Assembly: GCA_030583885.1 (NCBI GenBank)
Contig: CP129480.1
Span: forward strand, 2,294,001-2,358,000
Direction: 5' to 3'
Length of the DNA stretch: 64,000 nt
From: Anaerolineales bacterium
GTDB lineage: Bacteria > Chloroflexota > Anaerolineae > Anaerolineales > Villigracilaceae
Shown here one piece after another: positions 33,752 through 42,098 of the stretch; position 1 is the stretch's first letter; the number at the start of each line of letters is the position of its first letter. Under the pieces are notes generated by a model. The model was not told where the DNA came from. It saw only the letters and a program-made list of their open reading frames with translations, and did not search any database. The translations under genes were made by a program, and so were the position numbers.

Positions 33752-34231
33752 TTAAGGTGCTGTTGGATACCCTGCATCGATCCAGGCTGCAAAACCGCCG
33801 AGCATGGGGGTGACATTGGAGAAACCGTTTTCAAGCAAGATGGACGCCGCACGGGCGCTCAATTCTTCGCTTGGTCAGGTGCAGTAGGGGATGATCCACT
33901 GATTTGGGTCGAGTTCGCCGAGGCGCGCTTCCAGATCGTTGACTGGGATGTTGACGGCGCCTGTAATATGCTGCCCTGCAAACGCTTCGGCTGAACGTAC
34001 ATCCAGAAGGATTGCAGACCCAGAATCCAACGCCGCCTTGGCTTCAGTAAGAGAGACTCTGGAAATTTCAGGATACGGAATTTCCTCTTCGATGGGCGCT
34101 TCGGCAACCGGCGCAGGGTTGCTGTTCTGGCTGAAAAGCATAAACGCCGCAGCGATCAATGCGATACCACCGCCAACGAACAGGATGGTTGGGAAAGAGG
34201 AGTTCTTGCTGTTTTTCTTCTTTTTTGGCAT
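33752..34231 (-). CDS. Membrane-anchored rhodanese, probable selenoprotein (TGA = Sec)
   Basis: 160 codons; a TGA at codon 119 (33875-33877) would truncate the protein just after the catalytic Cys. The frame then continues for 40 codons with a perfect rhodanese C terminus (PSEELSARAASILLENGF, then LGGFAAWIDAGYP) to TAA. The active-site loop reads Y-C117-T-U119-P; related rhodaneses commonly have C-x-C-P here, so Sec replaces a Cys. A SECIS-like hairpin follows. An N-terminal TM anchor (FPTILFVGGGIALIAAAFMLF) places the domain outside. The neighbouring TTG or ATG start of the next gene fits an operon with ArsR upstream and a CDF exporter downstream. Confidence 0.8.
33832..33873 (-). promoter_or_regulatory. 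Candidate bacterial SECIS element in the rhodanese gene
   Basis: On the mRNA, CAAGC/GCTTG and AAGA/TCTT form a lower stem with one bulged G, and GCGCC/GGCGT forms the upper stem closing a CGTGC loop. The loop G lies 23 nt after the TGA, within the range known for bacterial SECIS hairpins. Confidence 0.6.
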
Positions 34232-34267
34232 GTTAAGTTCCTTTATAAAGTGTTGTCGATCATAAAA

Positions 34268-34558
34268 TTATCCATGTTGGACATGGTCCAATCCCAAGGT
34301 GAACAGGCGCGAGACATGCTCGTCGTCCAGTGAATAGAAGACTTGCCTGCCAGATTTCCGCGTGCGGACGAGGTGCATTTGACGTAATCCGCGCAGTTGA
34401 TGGGAGACGGCGGATTCGGTCATGCCGAGTCCATCCGCGAGGGTGCGGACGCTCATTTCCCCGCCCATGAGTTTGGCAATGATGCGGATACGGCTCGCGT
34501 CGCTGAGGGAGCTGAAGAGTTCGGCTAACTGGATGGCTTTTAGTTCGGTAAGTTTCAT
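34268..34558 (-). CDS. ArsR/SmtB-family metal-responsive repressor
   Basis: 96 aa, starting MKLTELKAIQLAELFSSLSDASRIRIIAKLMGGE; the upstream reading to 34576 would run into the operator. The winged helix shows MSVRTLADGLGMTESAVSHQLRGLRQMHLVRTRKSGRQVFYSL. The C-terminal helix DEHVSRLFTLGLDHVQHG has the D-x-H...H-x3-H-like arrangement of alpha-5 zinc sites (SmtB/CzrA). It heads the rhodanese-CDF operon and is preceded by a fitting operator, so it probably derepresses metal export when Zn or Cd is high. Confidence 0.9.
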   Translation of the reverse strand: MKLTELKAIQLAELFSSLSDASRIRIIAKLMGGEMSVRTLADGLGMTESAVSHQLRGLRQMHLVRTRKSGRQVFYSLDDEHVSRLFTLGLDHVQHG

Positions 34559-34563
34559 GGTTG

Positions 34564-34613
34564 AATATATGAGCAAATATTCATATATTATCCGAGGAGG
34601 AAAAAGATGTCAA
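34564..34613 (-). promoter_or_regulatory. ArsR operon promoter with overlapping operator
   Basis: On the minus strand TTGACA (34608-34613) and TAATAT (34585-34590) are 17 bp apart. The dyad AATATATGA-N8-TCATATATT at 34564-34589 overlaps the -10 box and the likely start site, as in SmtB/CzrA autorepression. Confidence 0.75.
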
Positions 34614-34652
34614 GAAAAAAGACAGGCGCATCAAATACCCTGTCTTTTGTGC

Positions 34653-36089
34653 TCACAAAAGGCTTTCAATAAACCGCCAGACCAGCGCCACAACGAAGGT
34701 GACGATAAAGCCCATCACCACCGGCATAAGGGCGGCAACCATCGTCCATTTTTTGCTGACGGTTTCCTTGTAGATCGTGTAGATGGTCGTACTGCATGGG
34801 TTGTGGATCAGGCTGAATAGCATCAGGTTGACCGCCGTCAGCAGGGTCCAGCCGCCTGCGTGGAAAAGTGCCAGCGTCTGGGTATCTGATTCGAGTTCGA
34901 ACATTACGCCCGCGCCGGCGCCAACATCAGTCGTTCCGGTGACAAGGACGGTCAACATCAGGATGGTCGGGATGACGATCTCATTGGCGGGGATGGCAAC
35001 GACATATGCCAGAAGGATCACGCCGTTCAAACCGATCAGCAAACCCACCGGATTCAGGAAATTAATCAAATGGGCGGCAATACTTTCTCCGGCGATGTTG
35101 ATATTGGATGCCAGCCAGATCACTGCACCTGCGGGCATCGCGAAAACTACCGCGCGCCAGAGGACGATCAGGGTGCGGTCAATGAAGGATGTGTAAATGG
35201 TCTGCCAAATTCTTGGCGGGCGGTAGGGGGGGAGTTCCAAACTAAAGGTGGAGACTTCGCCCTTTAGCACGGTACGCGAGAGCGCCCAGGATGACACAAA
35301 CGTCAGCAATACACCTAATGCCGCGATCCCCACCACCGCCAATGCCGAGATCAAGCCTCCCAAGTAGGCAGGGGCTAACGCGCCGATAAAAAGAGAGGCG
35401 ATCAAGATTTGTGTGGGCCAGCGTCCGTTGCAGAGCGCGAAGTTATTTGTGAGGATTGCGATCATGCGCTCGCGCGGACTGTCAATGATACGCGTGGCGA
35501 CCACGCCTGCCGCATTGCAGCCAAAGCCCATCGTCATGCTCAAGGCTTGTTTGCCGTGCGCGCCTGCCTTTCGGAACAGGTTATCCAGATTGAATGCCAC
35601 ACGCGGCAGATAACCGAAATCTTCCAGCAAAGTGAAGAGCGGGAAGAAGATCGCCATCGGCGGGAGCATCACGCTAATGACCCAGGCTGTGGCGAGATAC
35701 ATGCCATCCAGCAGCAATCCGTCGATGAACCACGGGATGCCGATGCTCGCGGAGACGCTTTTCAAGAAGGGATGAATTATGTCCAACAGCAGGGTAGCAA
35801 GCATGGTTGAAGGCATGTTCGCGCCTGCGATCGTCAACCAGAAGACGAGTGTCAGCAAAACCAGCATCATGGGGAAGCCCCAAGTGCGGCTGGTGACCAG
35901 TTTGTCAATCGTCCGGTCGAGGTCGAAGCGCGGTTTTTTGTCGGGGCGGATGACGGCACGGTCTGCGATCTGAGCCGCATCGGTGTAGATGGATTCCATC
36001 AATTTCTCGTGGAAATCCACGCCGATCTGCCAGCGCAGGGATTGCGCGTTGTTGATGATGTCTTCGGGATTTTTTAAGTAGGTTGTCAT
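34653..36089 (-). CDS. FeoB membrane domain, second split system
   Basis: 478 aa. The first 75 residues are a short helical segment ([30 protein letters not shown]), then TM helices begin near residue 73 ([19 protein letters not shown]). Gate motifs: [16 protein letters not shown] with a conserved Cys, [14 protein letters not shown], and [13 protein letters not shown]. It lacks nothing essential of the permease. It is encoded 41 bp after the separate GTPase gene and has little sequence in common with the FeoB membrane protein at 25016, so it is a distinct paralogue. Confidence 0.9.
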   Translation of the reverse strand: MTTYLKNPEDIINNAQSLRWQIGVDFHEKLMESIYTDAAQIADRAVIRPDKKPRFDLDRTIDKLVTSRTWGFPMMLVLLTLVFWLTIAGANMPSTMLATLLLDIIHPFLKSVSASIGIPWFIDGLLLDGMYLATAWVISVMLPPMAIFFPLFTLLEDFGYLPRVAFNLDNLFRKAGAHGKQALSMTMGFGCNAAGVVATRIIDSPRERMIAILTNNFALCNGRWPTQILIASLFIGALAPAYLGGLISALAVVGIAALGVLLTFVSSWALSRTVLKGEVSTFSLELPPYRPPRIWQTIYTSFIDRTLIVLWRAVVFAMPAGAVIWLASNINIAGESIAAHLINFLNPVGLLIGLNGVILLAYVVAIPANEIVIPTILMLTVLVTGTTDVGAGAGVMFELESDTQTLALFHAGGWTLLTAVNLMLFSLIHNPCSTTIYTIYKETVSKKWTMVAALMPVVMGFIVTFVVALVWRFIESLL

Positions 36090-36130
36090 AAGATTAACTT
36101 CGTGATGTCATTCTGAGCGAAGCGAATAGA

Positions 36131-36970
36131 TCATTGATTCCCGATCACTTGCAGCTGGGCTGCGCGTTGTTCGATGCTGCCGTGGGTCAGGTCGCCCAAT
36201 TCACCTTTGCGCAGGGCTTCGGCGATGCGTTCATCGCCGTCGAGCAGGCGCAACGCCACCCAACGGGCATTGGGCAGGTCGGGGAAGGCAGTATCGATCT
36301 GGGCCGTCAATTCGTCAACGGCTTTCTTGAGTTCGGGGGAAACATACTTGACGCGATACGGTGTGCCGACCACTTCGCCTTTTGCAACTTCACTGACTGC
36401 TTTTAAGAGTTCCGCGATCCCCTGTCCCTGGCGGGCAGACATGGGGACGACGGGCACGCCCAAGTCGCGCGCGAGGCGTCTTTCGTCAACTTGAAGCCCG
36501 TGGCGTTTCGCTTCATCCATCAAATTCAAAGCCACCACCACGCGGTTGGTAATTTCCATCACTTGCAGCACAAGGTTCAGGTTGCGTTCGAGGCGCGTGG
36601 CATCCACCACAACGATGGTCACGTCGGGCTGACCGAACAGGATGAAATCGCGCGCCACTTCTTCATCCAGGCTGGTTGCCAGCAGTGAATACGTGCCGGG
36701 CAGGTCCACCAGTTTGTATTTGTTTTCACCGTATTCGAAGCCACCCTCTGCGCGTGTGACGGTCTTGCCGGGCCAGTTGCCCGTGTGTTGACGCAAACCG
36801 GTCAGGGCGTTGAAGACCGTGCTTTTGCCAGTATTGGGGTTGCCCGCCAATGCGACCACGAAATCGAAGTTGGTCATATCCACGCCGAGTTTTTTCAGCG
36901 CGGCGGCATTATGAACCGGACAAGCCTCACATGCGGCGGTTGTCTCTTGAGTTGGGGTTTGAGCGGTCAT
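36131..36970 (-). CDS. FeoB GTPase with helical domain, second split system
   Basis: 279 aa. An N-terminal tail with CEACPVH, G domain with P-loop GNPNTGKST (43-51), DLPGTYSLLA, G4 NLMDE and G5 MSARQGQG. A helical GDI-like domain then runs to residue about 275 (VSPELKKAVDELTAQID...ARWVALRLLDGDERI). The break to the membrane protein is therefore later than in the 24519/25016 pair. The ATG overlaps the stop of the upstream regulator by four bases. Confidence 0.9.
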   Translation of the reverse strand: MTAQTPTQETTAACEACPVHNAAALKKLGVDMTNFDFVVALAGNPNTGKSTVFNALTGLRQHTGNWPGKTVTRAEGGFEYGENKYKLVDLPGTYSLLATSLDEEVARDFILFGQPDVTIVVVDATRLERNLNLVLQVMEITNRVVVALNLMDEAKRHGLQVDERRLARDLGVPVVPMSARQGQGIAELLKAVSEVAKGEVVGTPYRVKYVSPELKKAVDELTAQIDTAFPDLPNARWVALRLLDGDERIAEALRKGELGDLTHGSIEQRAAQLQVIGNQ

Positions 36971-37986
36971 TGTGTATCCTCATCCTGTTTATTGATAAAG
37001 ATCAGATCAGCTTGTGATTTGCGCAAAGCGATCACCGCATCACGGATGCAGTATGCGGATGGATCGCCGGATGCGCTGCTCATTTCGTTCGATATTTTTG
37101 TGCCGGGTAAAACGCCGAGATCCAACAAGCGGCGACGTTCTGCGCCGCGGATGCGATACGAAAGTTGTGCGACACGCGCAGTCTGCCCGGGTTTGAGGCT
37201 GGAAAGCGCCTCTCCCTTAACCTCGACCTGCTGCGCCATCTCAGGCATTGGCGTTACTGCGATATTTGCCGCGACGACCGGGGCGAGCAGGTGCTCGTCT
37301 CCGCCAGCCCAGAAGCGCACACGCTGCGGCGAAGATTCGAGCAGCCGCACCACCTGCCCGACGTGCAGTCCCTCCGCCACGAGTTGGGCATAGACCACTT
37401 CAGGTTCATCCTCCAAATGGACGATGCGGGCAGGTTTATTGATCGCCATATTCGTCAATGGGGTGTGTTCGACCTGGAAAATCTGTCCGCTGGCGGTGGG
37501 GATGGGATCGCCGTGCGGGTCGTGGGTCGGGTTGCCAAGGCGGGCGGAAAGCGCGTTGGCTTCGTCAGTAGTCAGCATGTGTTCGAAGCGCTCAGCTCGG
37601 TCGTGCCAGTCGGTCTCGTTGTAGCCGGTCTCATCCGCGAGGTAGCGTTCGTAAAGACGATGCGCGCGGATGATTCGCAGCGCATAATCCCGCCCGGCGG
37701 ATGTGAGATGAAATTCTGTGCCTTGGAATTCCAGAAGTTCATGAGATGCAAGGGTGTCGAGAATTTTTGCGATCTCATCCGGGCTGGTGTTGAGCGCGCC
37801 TGCCAAACTCTTGATCGATGGTTTGTCACCGTCGATCTCACATTGGTGGATGTGCTTGAGCGCATCTTCCTGAAACACTTTTGTGGTCAGTTTTTGTGCG
37901 CGCTGCCAGCGCCAGAAAGCGCCTTGCTCGGGGCGAAAGATGACCCAGATGGTGACAGTAAATATGAGTAGCCAGACCAAGTTCAT
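36967..37986 (-). CDS. Membrane-anchored DtxR-FeoA fusion protein
   Basis: 339 aa. An N-terminal TM helix (NLVWLLIFTVTIWVIF, residues 2-17) is followed by a DtxR-like winged helix (DKPSIKSLAGALNTSPDEIAKILDTLASHELL), a metal/dimer domain (IIRAHRLYERYLADETGYNETDWHDRAERFEHMLT; GNPTHDPHGDPIP) and two SH3-like segments. The last (LKPGQTARVAQLSYRIRGAERRRLLDLGVLPGTKI) is a FeoA domain. It could sense iron at the membrane and act as the FeoA of this system. Overlap with the GTPase gene is four bases. Confidence 0.85.
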   Translation of the reverse strand: MNLVWLLIFTVTIWVIFRPEQGAFWRWQRAQKLTTKVFQEDALKHIHQCEIDGDKPSIKSLAGALNTSPDEIAKILDTLASHELLEFQGTEFHLTSAGRDYALRIIRAHRLYERYLADETGYNETDWHDRAERFEHMLTTDEANALSARLGNPTHDPHGDPIPTASGQIFQVEHTPLTNMAINKPARIVHLEDEPEVVYAQLVAEGLHVGQVVRLLESSPQRVRFWAGGDEHLLAPVVAANIAVTPMPEMAQQVEVKGEALSSLKPGQTARVAQLSYRIRGAERRRLLDLGVLPGTKISNEMSSASGDPSAYCIRDAVIALRKSQADLIFINKQDEDTQ

Positions 37987-38001
37987 GGAAATACTCTCCT
38001 T

Positions 38002-38047
38002 TCAAAAATTATCCCACTGGCCCGGATTTTTTTCCAAACCAGTGGGA
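38002..38047 (-). terminator. Terminator between the ABC operon and the second feo unit
   Basis: On the minus strand, 9-bp arms TCCCACTGG/CCAGTGGGA with an 18-nt loop are followed by TAATTTTTG. The feo unit therefore probably has its own promoter or depends on read-through. Confidence 0.7.
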
Positions 38048-38079
38048 AGGTATGCATTATCGATTCGTTCTCGTATCTT

Positions 38080-39189
38080 TCACGAACTGAATTCCTGTTG
38101 TGATCTTTTCAGTCCGCTGTCTGTCAGTGTAAGCAGACCGTTCCTTTGTTGGATCAAGCCGTTGCGTTCGGCGATGCCGACGACTTCCATCGCGAATTGC
38201 GGCGTCCATTTGAGATGCTCGTTGAGATGAACAACTTCGTTCTCGATTTCTGCTTCATGTGCGGCGGTGTGATTGGCGATGTGCATGGTGAGCATGGTCA
38301 GTGCGAACTCGATGCGCTGGTTTTGGCGGCGCCGTGCATGGGCGAGGAGTCCGCGCTCGGGGGCGAACAGGTACGAGATTAAGAAAGAAACGCCTGTCAT
38401 CGTCGCCATCGAGCCCGCGATGGAGGCATCCAAAAGATAGGCGAGCCAGTATCCGCTCACGGCGGAGAATATCCCGATCAGCGCGGAATAGATCAACATG
38501 CGCGAGAGGCGGTCGGTCAATAAGTATGCGGCGGCGGGCGGCGCGATCATGAACGCGACCACCAGCACCGAGCCGACGGCGTCGAAGGAACCGACGGCAG
38601 TGAGTGAAACCAACGTCATCAGTGCGTAGTGAATGAGGGTGGGCGCGAAGCCAAGCGCGGCGGCAAGGGCGGGGTCGAAGGTGGCGAGTTTGAGTTCCTT
38701 GTAAAAGACGAGCACAAAGACCAGGTTGAGCAGCAGAATGCCGCCGGTGGTGTACAGCGCTTCGGGTCCAATATCCATGCCGAAAAGTTTGAGGCGGTTG
38801 AACGGCGCAAAGACCAGTTCGCCGAGCAGGACGGCATCGGTATCGAGATGCACGTCGCCCGCAAAGCGCGTGATGAGAATGACCGCGATGCTGAAGATGG
38901 CGGGGAAGACCAAACCAATGGCAGCGTCTTCGCGCACCAGTTGCGTGCGGTTGAGCAATTCCACGAGGACGACGGTGATGACACCCATTAACGCCGCGCC
39001 AACAAGCAGCAACGGCGAGTTGAGACTCTTTGTAATGAAGAACGCGATGACGATGCCAAGCAAAACCGTGTGACTGATGGCGTCGCTCATCATTGCCATG
39101 CGGCGCAGCACAAGGAAGACACCAGGCAATGCGCACGCGACTGCAACGATGGAAGCGATGATCTGAATTTCAATTTGTGCGGATGACAT
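38080..39189 (-). CDS. Metal ABC transporter permease with C-terminal winged helix (second permease)
   Basis: 369 aa. Residues 1-285 are an ABC-3 family permease with about eight TM helices (MMSDAISHTVLLGIVIAFF; AVGSVLVVAFMIAPPAAAYLL). A cytoplasmic tail (about 295-365) has winged-helix character: EIENEVVHLNEHLKWTPQFAMEVVGIAERNGLIQQRNGLLTLTDSGLKRS. It forms a membrane dimer with the permease at 39192 and imports Mn, Zn or Fe. The tail resembles the DtxR-like half of chlamydial YtgCR. Confidence 0.87.
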   Translation of the reverse strand: MSSAQIEIQIIASIVAVACALPGVFLVLRRMAMMSDAISHTVLLGIVIAFFITKSLNSPLLLVGAALMGVITVVLVELLNRTQLVREDAAIGLVFPAIFSIAVILITRFAGDVHLDTDAVLLGELVFAPFNRLKLFGMDIGPEALYTTGGILLLNLVFVLVFYKELKLATFDPALAAALGFAPTLIHYALMTLVSLTAVGSFDAVGSVLVVAFMIAPPAAAYLLTDRLSRMLIYSALIGIFSAVSGYWLAYLLDASIAGSMATMTGVSFLISYLFAPERGLLAHARRRQNQRIEFALTMLTMHIANHTAAHEAEIENEVVHLNEHLKWTPQFAMEVVGIAERNGLIQQRNGLLTLTDSGLKRSQQEFSS

Positions 39190-39191
39190 AC

Positions 39192-40319
39192 TTACGCTTC
39201 CTTCTCTTGAGATTTACCTGCTTCATCCAACCCAGACTGAGTCAACGCCCAGGCATCTTTGCCGAGCTCCTGAGCATAGCCTTGTTCTTTGAGTTGCTGT
39301 AACGCTAACGAAACGCCATCGGGATTGGTGCTCATCGCCCGCAGCACCGCGGAGGAATGTCCGCGTTCTTCGTTGGGATGCTGCATGGCAAGTGTGTTGA
39401 GATCGCCCAGTACTGCCTGTGCGCGCAGGTGACGTCGGTTCTGCAAATTACGGAACCAGTTCCAGACCAGTCCGCGGTTGGTGGCGAACAGCATCGAGAA
39501 CAGGACGATGGCGCTCATACATAAGACAATCACTGGACCCGTTGGAATCTTTTCCGCCGAACCGCTGATGAGCGTTCCACTGACTCCCGCAATCGCGCCG
39601 AACAGCCCGCCGAGGACGACCATGTTCTTGAGTTTGTCCGTCCACTGACGCGCCGCCGCGGCTGGCGCCACGATCATCGCGGACATCAGCACCACGCCCA
39701 CGGTTTGCAAGCCAAGCACAATGGCGATGACCAGCAGGGTGGTGAGCAATACATCCAAAAAACGGACAGGGTAGCCAAGGCTTGCTGCGTATTCGGTATC
39801 GAATGTGATGAGTTTGAATTCCTTCCAGAAGGCGATCAGCAGAATGATCGCCAGCGTGCCGATGATCGCCATCGTTACCACGTCACGTTGTAACAAGGTG
39901 GCGGCTTGACCAAAGAGGAACTTGTCCAAGCCCGCTTGCGTGGCATCGGGCAGACGTTGGGTGAAGGTCAGCAGCATCAAGCCGAAGCCGAAGAAGACTG
40001 AGAGCACCAGCCCCAGCGCGCTATCGTCTTTGATGCGTGTGGTGCGGATGATATTGAGCATGAAGAGCGTCGCCAGCCAGCCCGCGATTGACGCGCCGAA
40101 CATGAGGATGACAGGCTCACGGCTGCGGGTGAGCAAAAAGGCGATCACGATGCCCGGCAATGCTGCGTGGGAAATTGCGTCCCCGAGCAGGCTTTGCTTG
40201 CGCAGCACTGCGAACGACCCAAGCGCCCCGCTGACGATTCCCAGAATCGCCGAGCCTAACGCCACGGTGCGCAGGGTGTAATCAAAGAAGAGATCGTAAA
40301 AAAGTTGAGAGATGTCCAT
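39192..40319 (-). CDS. Metal ABC transporter permease with C-terminal winged helix (first permease)
   Basis: 375 aa from ATG 40319; a GTG at 40334 is in frame but lies inside an intergenic hairpin. The permease part (about 1-275) contains LLGDAISHAALPGIVIAFLL and GVVLMSAMIVAPAAAARQWT. The tail (about 285-370) has HPNEERGHSSAVLRAMSTNPDGVSLALQQLKEQGYAQELGKDAWALTQSGLDEA, again a winged-helix-like module. It is two bases upstream of the second permease gene and downstream of the ATPase gene. Confidence 0.87.
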   Translation of the reverse strand: MDISQLFYDLFFDYTLRTVALGSAILGIVSGALGSFAVLRKQSLLGDAISHAALPGIVIAFLLTRSREPVILMFGASIAGWLATLFMLNIIRTTRIKDDSALGLVLSVFFGFGLMLLTFTQRLPDATQAGLDKFLFGQAATLLQRDVVTMAIIGTLAIILLIAFWKEFKLITFDTEYAASLGYPVRFLDVLLTTLLVIAIVLGLQTVGVVLMSAMIVAPAAAARQWTDKLKNMVVLGGLFGAIAGVSGTLISGSAEKIPTGPVIVLCMSAIVLFSMLFATNRGLVWNWFRNLQNRRHLRAQAVLGDLNTLAMQHPNEERGHSSAVLRAMSTNPDGVSLALQQLKEQGYAQELGKDAWALTQSGLDEAGKSQEKEA

Positions 40320-40332
40320 AAGATTTTTATCC

Positions 40333-40380
40333 ACAGATTTCGCCGATTAGGCAGATTAAAAAAAAATCGGCGAAATCTGT
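40333..40380. repeat. Intergenic inverted repeat (ACAGATTTCGCCGATT)
   Basis: Perfect 16-bp arms with a 16-nt loop including an A9 run, between the ATPase and the first permease genes. Sequences of the type CACAGATT...GCAGATTA are dispersed repeats in many bacteria; it may also act as an mRNA-stability hairpin within the operon. Confidence 0.7.
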
Positions 40381-40397
40381 TCAATCTGCGGATGGTA

Positions 40398-41165
40398 TTA
40401 ATGCTTTCCATTCTTCACAGCGTCATCCGCGCTCAAGAAGGCGACCTTGCCGCCATATGCCTTGCGCAGATTCTGATCGGTGAAGACTTCGCCCACAGGT
40501 CCGCAGGCAATGCGGCGGACGTTGAGCATGGTGACCCAGTCGAAGTATTCGGGCACGGTCTGCAAGTCGTGGTGAACGACGACTACGGTTTTTCCAGCCG
40601 AGCGCAATTCCTGCAACAAAGTGACGATGGCGCGTTCAGTAGTGGCATCCACGCCTTGGAAGGGTTCATCCATAAAATACAGTTGCGCATCCTGTACGAG
40701 CGCGCGCGCCAAAAAGACACGCTGCTGCTGTCCGCCAGAGAGTTGGCTGATCTGCCGCTCGGCAAAGGACTTCATCCCAACTTTATCGAGGGCATCCAAC
40801 GCTGCGGCGCGTTCTGAAGCGCCTGGTCGTTTGAGCCAGCCGAGTGCGCCATAGCGTCCCATCATGACCACATCCAAGACACTGGTGGGGAAGTCCCAAT
40901 CCACGCTGCCGCGTTGGGGCACATAGCCAACGAGATGACGCTGCTCTGCATACGGCTTGCCATACACAAGCACTTGTCCCGCGGCGGGTTTGATCAACCC
41001 CAAAATGGATTTGATCATCGTGGTCTTGCCCGCGCCATTCGGTCCCACAATCGCCATCAACGTACCCGATGGCACTTCCATATCCACGTCCCATAACACG
41101 GGTTTGTCCTTGTAGGCGATCGTAAGATCGGTCACATCAATTGCATTGACAGCCATCTTATTCAC
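40398..41165 (-). CDS. Metal ABC transporter ATP-binding protein
   Basis: 255 aa. Walker [11 protein letters not shown]-loop [10 protein letters not shown], signature [15 protein letters not shown], Walker [11 protein letters not shown] and the H-loop His in [10 protein letters not shown]. The Q-loop sequence is typical of the Mn/Zn/Fe (TroB/ZnuC/MntB) subfamily. Its start overlaps the 3' end of the binding-protein gene by eight bases. Confidence 0.94.
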   Translation of the reverse strand: MNKMAVNAIDVTDLTIAYKDKPVLWDVDMEVPSGTLMAIVGPNGAGKTTMIKSILGLIKPAAGQVLVYGKPYAEQRHLVGYVPQRGSVDWDFPTSVLDVVMMGRYGALGWLKRPGASERAAALDALDKVGMKSFAERQISQLSGGQQQRVFLARALVQDAQLYFMDEPFQGVDATTERAIVTLLQELRSAGKTVVVVHHDLQTVPEYFDWVTMLNVRRIACGPVGEVFTDQNLRKAYGGKVAFLSADDAVKNGKH

Positions 41166-42084
41166 CTTTCAGCGCGGCAACGATGGTATCGATGTTGTAC
41201 CGCACCATGCCGATATAGGTTCCCTCAGGCGTGCCTTCACTGCCCATCGCATCCGAAAAAAGCGAGCCGCCAATTTGCACATCAAAGCCTTGTGATTGCA
41301 CAGCCGCCTGCACCGCTTCCACATTGCGCTGCGGCACCGAAGACTCGACAAAGATGGCGGGAATTTGTTGCTCAACAATAAAACCTGCCAGCGCTTGCAC
41401 GTCCGCTGTGCCCGCCTGCGACTCGGTGCTGATGCCTTGCAAGCCGCGCACTTCAAAGCCGTATGCCCTGCCAAAATAACTGAACGCATCATGTGCGGTG
41501 ATGATGACGCGCTTTTCAGCGGGGATGGTTTCTGCTTGACTCAAAACATACTGATGCAATTCTTCGAGTTGAGCGAGATACGCTGTCGCGTTCGCCCCAT
41601 ACGCGGACTTGTGGGCTGGATCAGTTTCTGAAAGCGTGTCCTGCACCCGACGGACAGCCTGCATCCACAAAGTCACATCGAACCAAATGTGCGGATCGTA
41701 GGAATTTTCGTATTCGGGGTGAGCAAGCAATGCAGTTGGGTCGATTTCATCTGCCACAGCGACAGTCGTAATGTTGAAATCATTCATCTTCTCCAACACT
41801 TCACCCAGTTGTGCTTCAAGATGTAAGCCGTTATAAAAAATAAGATTGGCTTCCTGTAAGCGGCGGATGTCGCCTTCGCTGGCTTTGTACAAGTGAGGGT
41901 CTACGCCTGGTCCCATCAGGGCGGTGACTTCCACGTATTCCCCGCCTACATTTTTGGCAATGTCTGCGATCATGCCTGTGGTGGTGACAATATTGAGCTT
42001 GCCATTTGAATTACCGCCCGTCTCCGTTGCACACGCGCTGAGGAGCAGGGATAGGGTCAATACGACTAAAACGATTTTCTTCAT
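41158..42084 (-). CDS. Metal ABC transporter substrate-binding lipoprotein
   Basis: 308 aa, cluster A-I binding protein. Lipobox LLLSAC (C18). Metal ligands are expected at His in [12 protein letters not shown], His in [11 protein letters not shown], Glu in [10 protein letters not shown] and Asp in [10 protein letters not shown]. There is no His-rich loop as in ZnuA, which favours Mn or Fe over Zn. First gene of the transporter set; the DtxR-type regulator at 43432 lies upstream in the same direction. Confidence 0.92.
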   Translation of the reverse strand: MKKIVLVVLTLSLLLSACATETGGNSNGKLNIVTTTGMIADIAKNVGGEYVEVTALMGPGVDPHLYKASEGDIRRLQEANLIFYNGLHLEAQLGEVLEKMNDFNITTVAVADEIDPTALLAHPEYENSYDPHIWFDVTLWMQAVRRVQDTLSETDPAHKSAYGANATAYLAQLEELHQYVLSQAETIPAEKRVIITAHDAFSYFGRAYGFEVRGLQGISTESQAGTADVQALAGFIVEQQIPAIFVESSVPQRNVEAVQAAVQSQGFDVQIGGSLFSDAMGSEGTPEGTYIGMVRYNIDTIVAALKGE

Positions 42085-42098
42085 AAGTCTTTCTCCAA

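Noticed and set aside
33875..34231. Truncated 118-aa rhodanese as the real product
   Set aside because: It would end right after the catalytic Cys and lack a third of the fold, while the continuing frame encodes that part intact up to the next gene.
34644..34661. Palindrome CTTTTGTG/CACAAAAG as a terminator of the second feoB
   Set aside because: It overlaps the stop codon, has almost no loop and lacks a T run on the minus strand.
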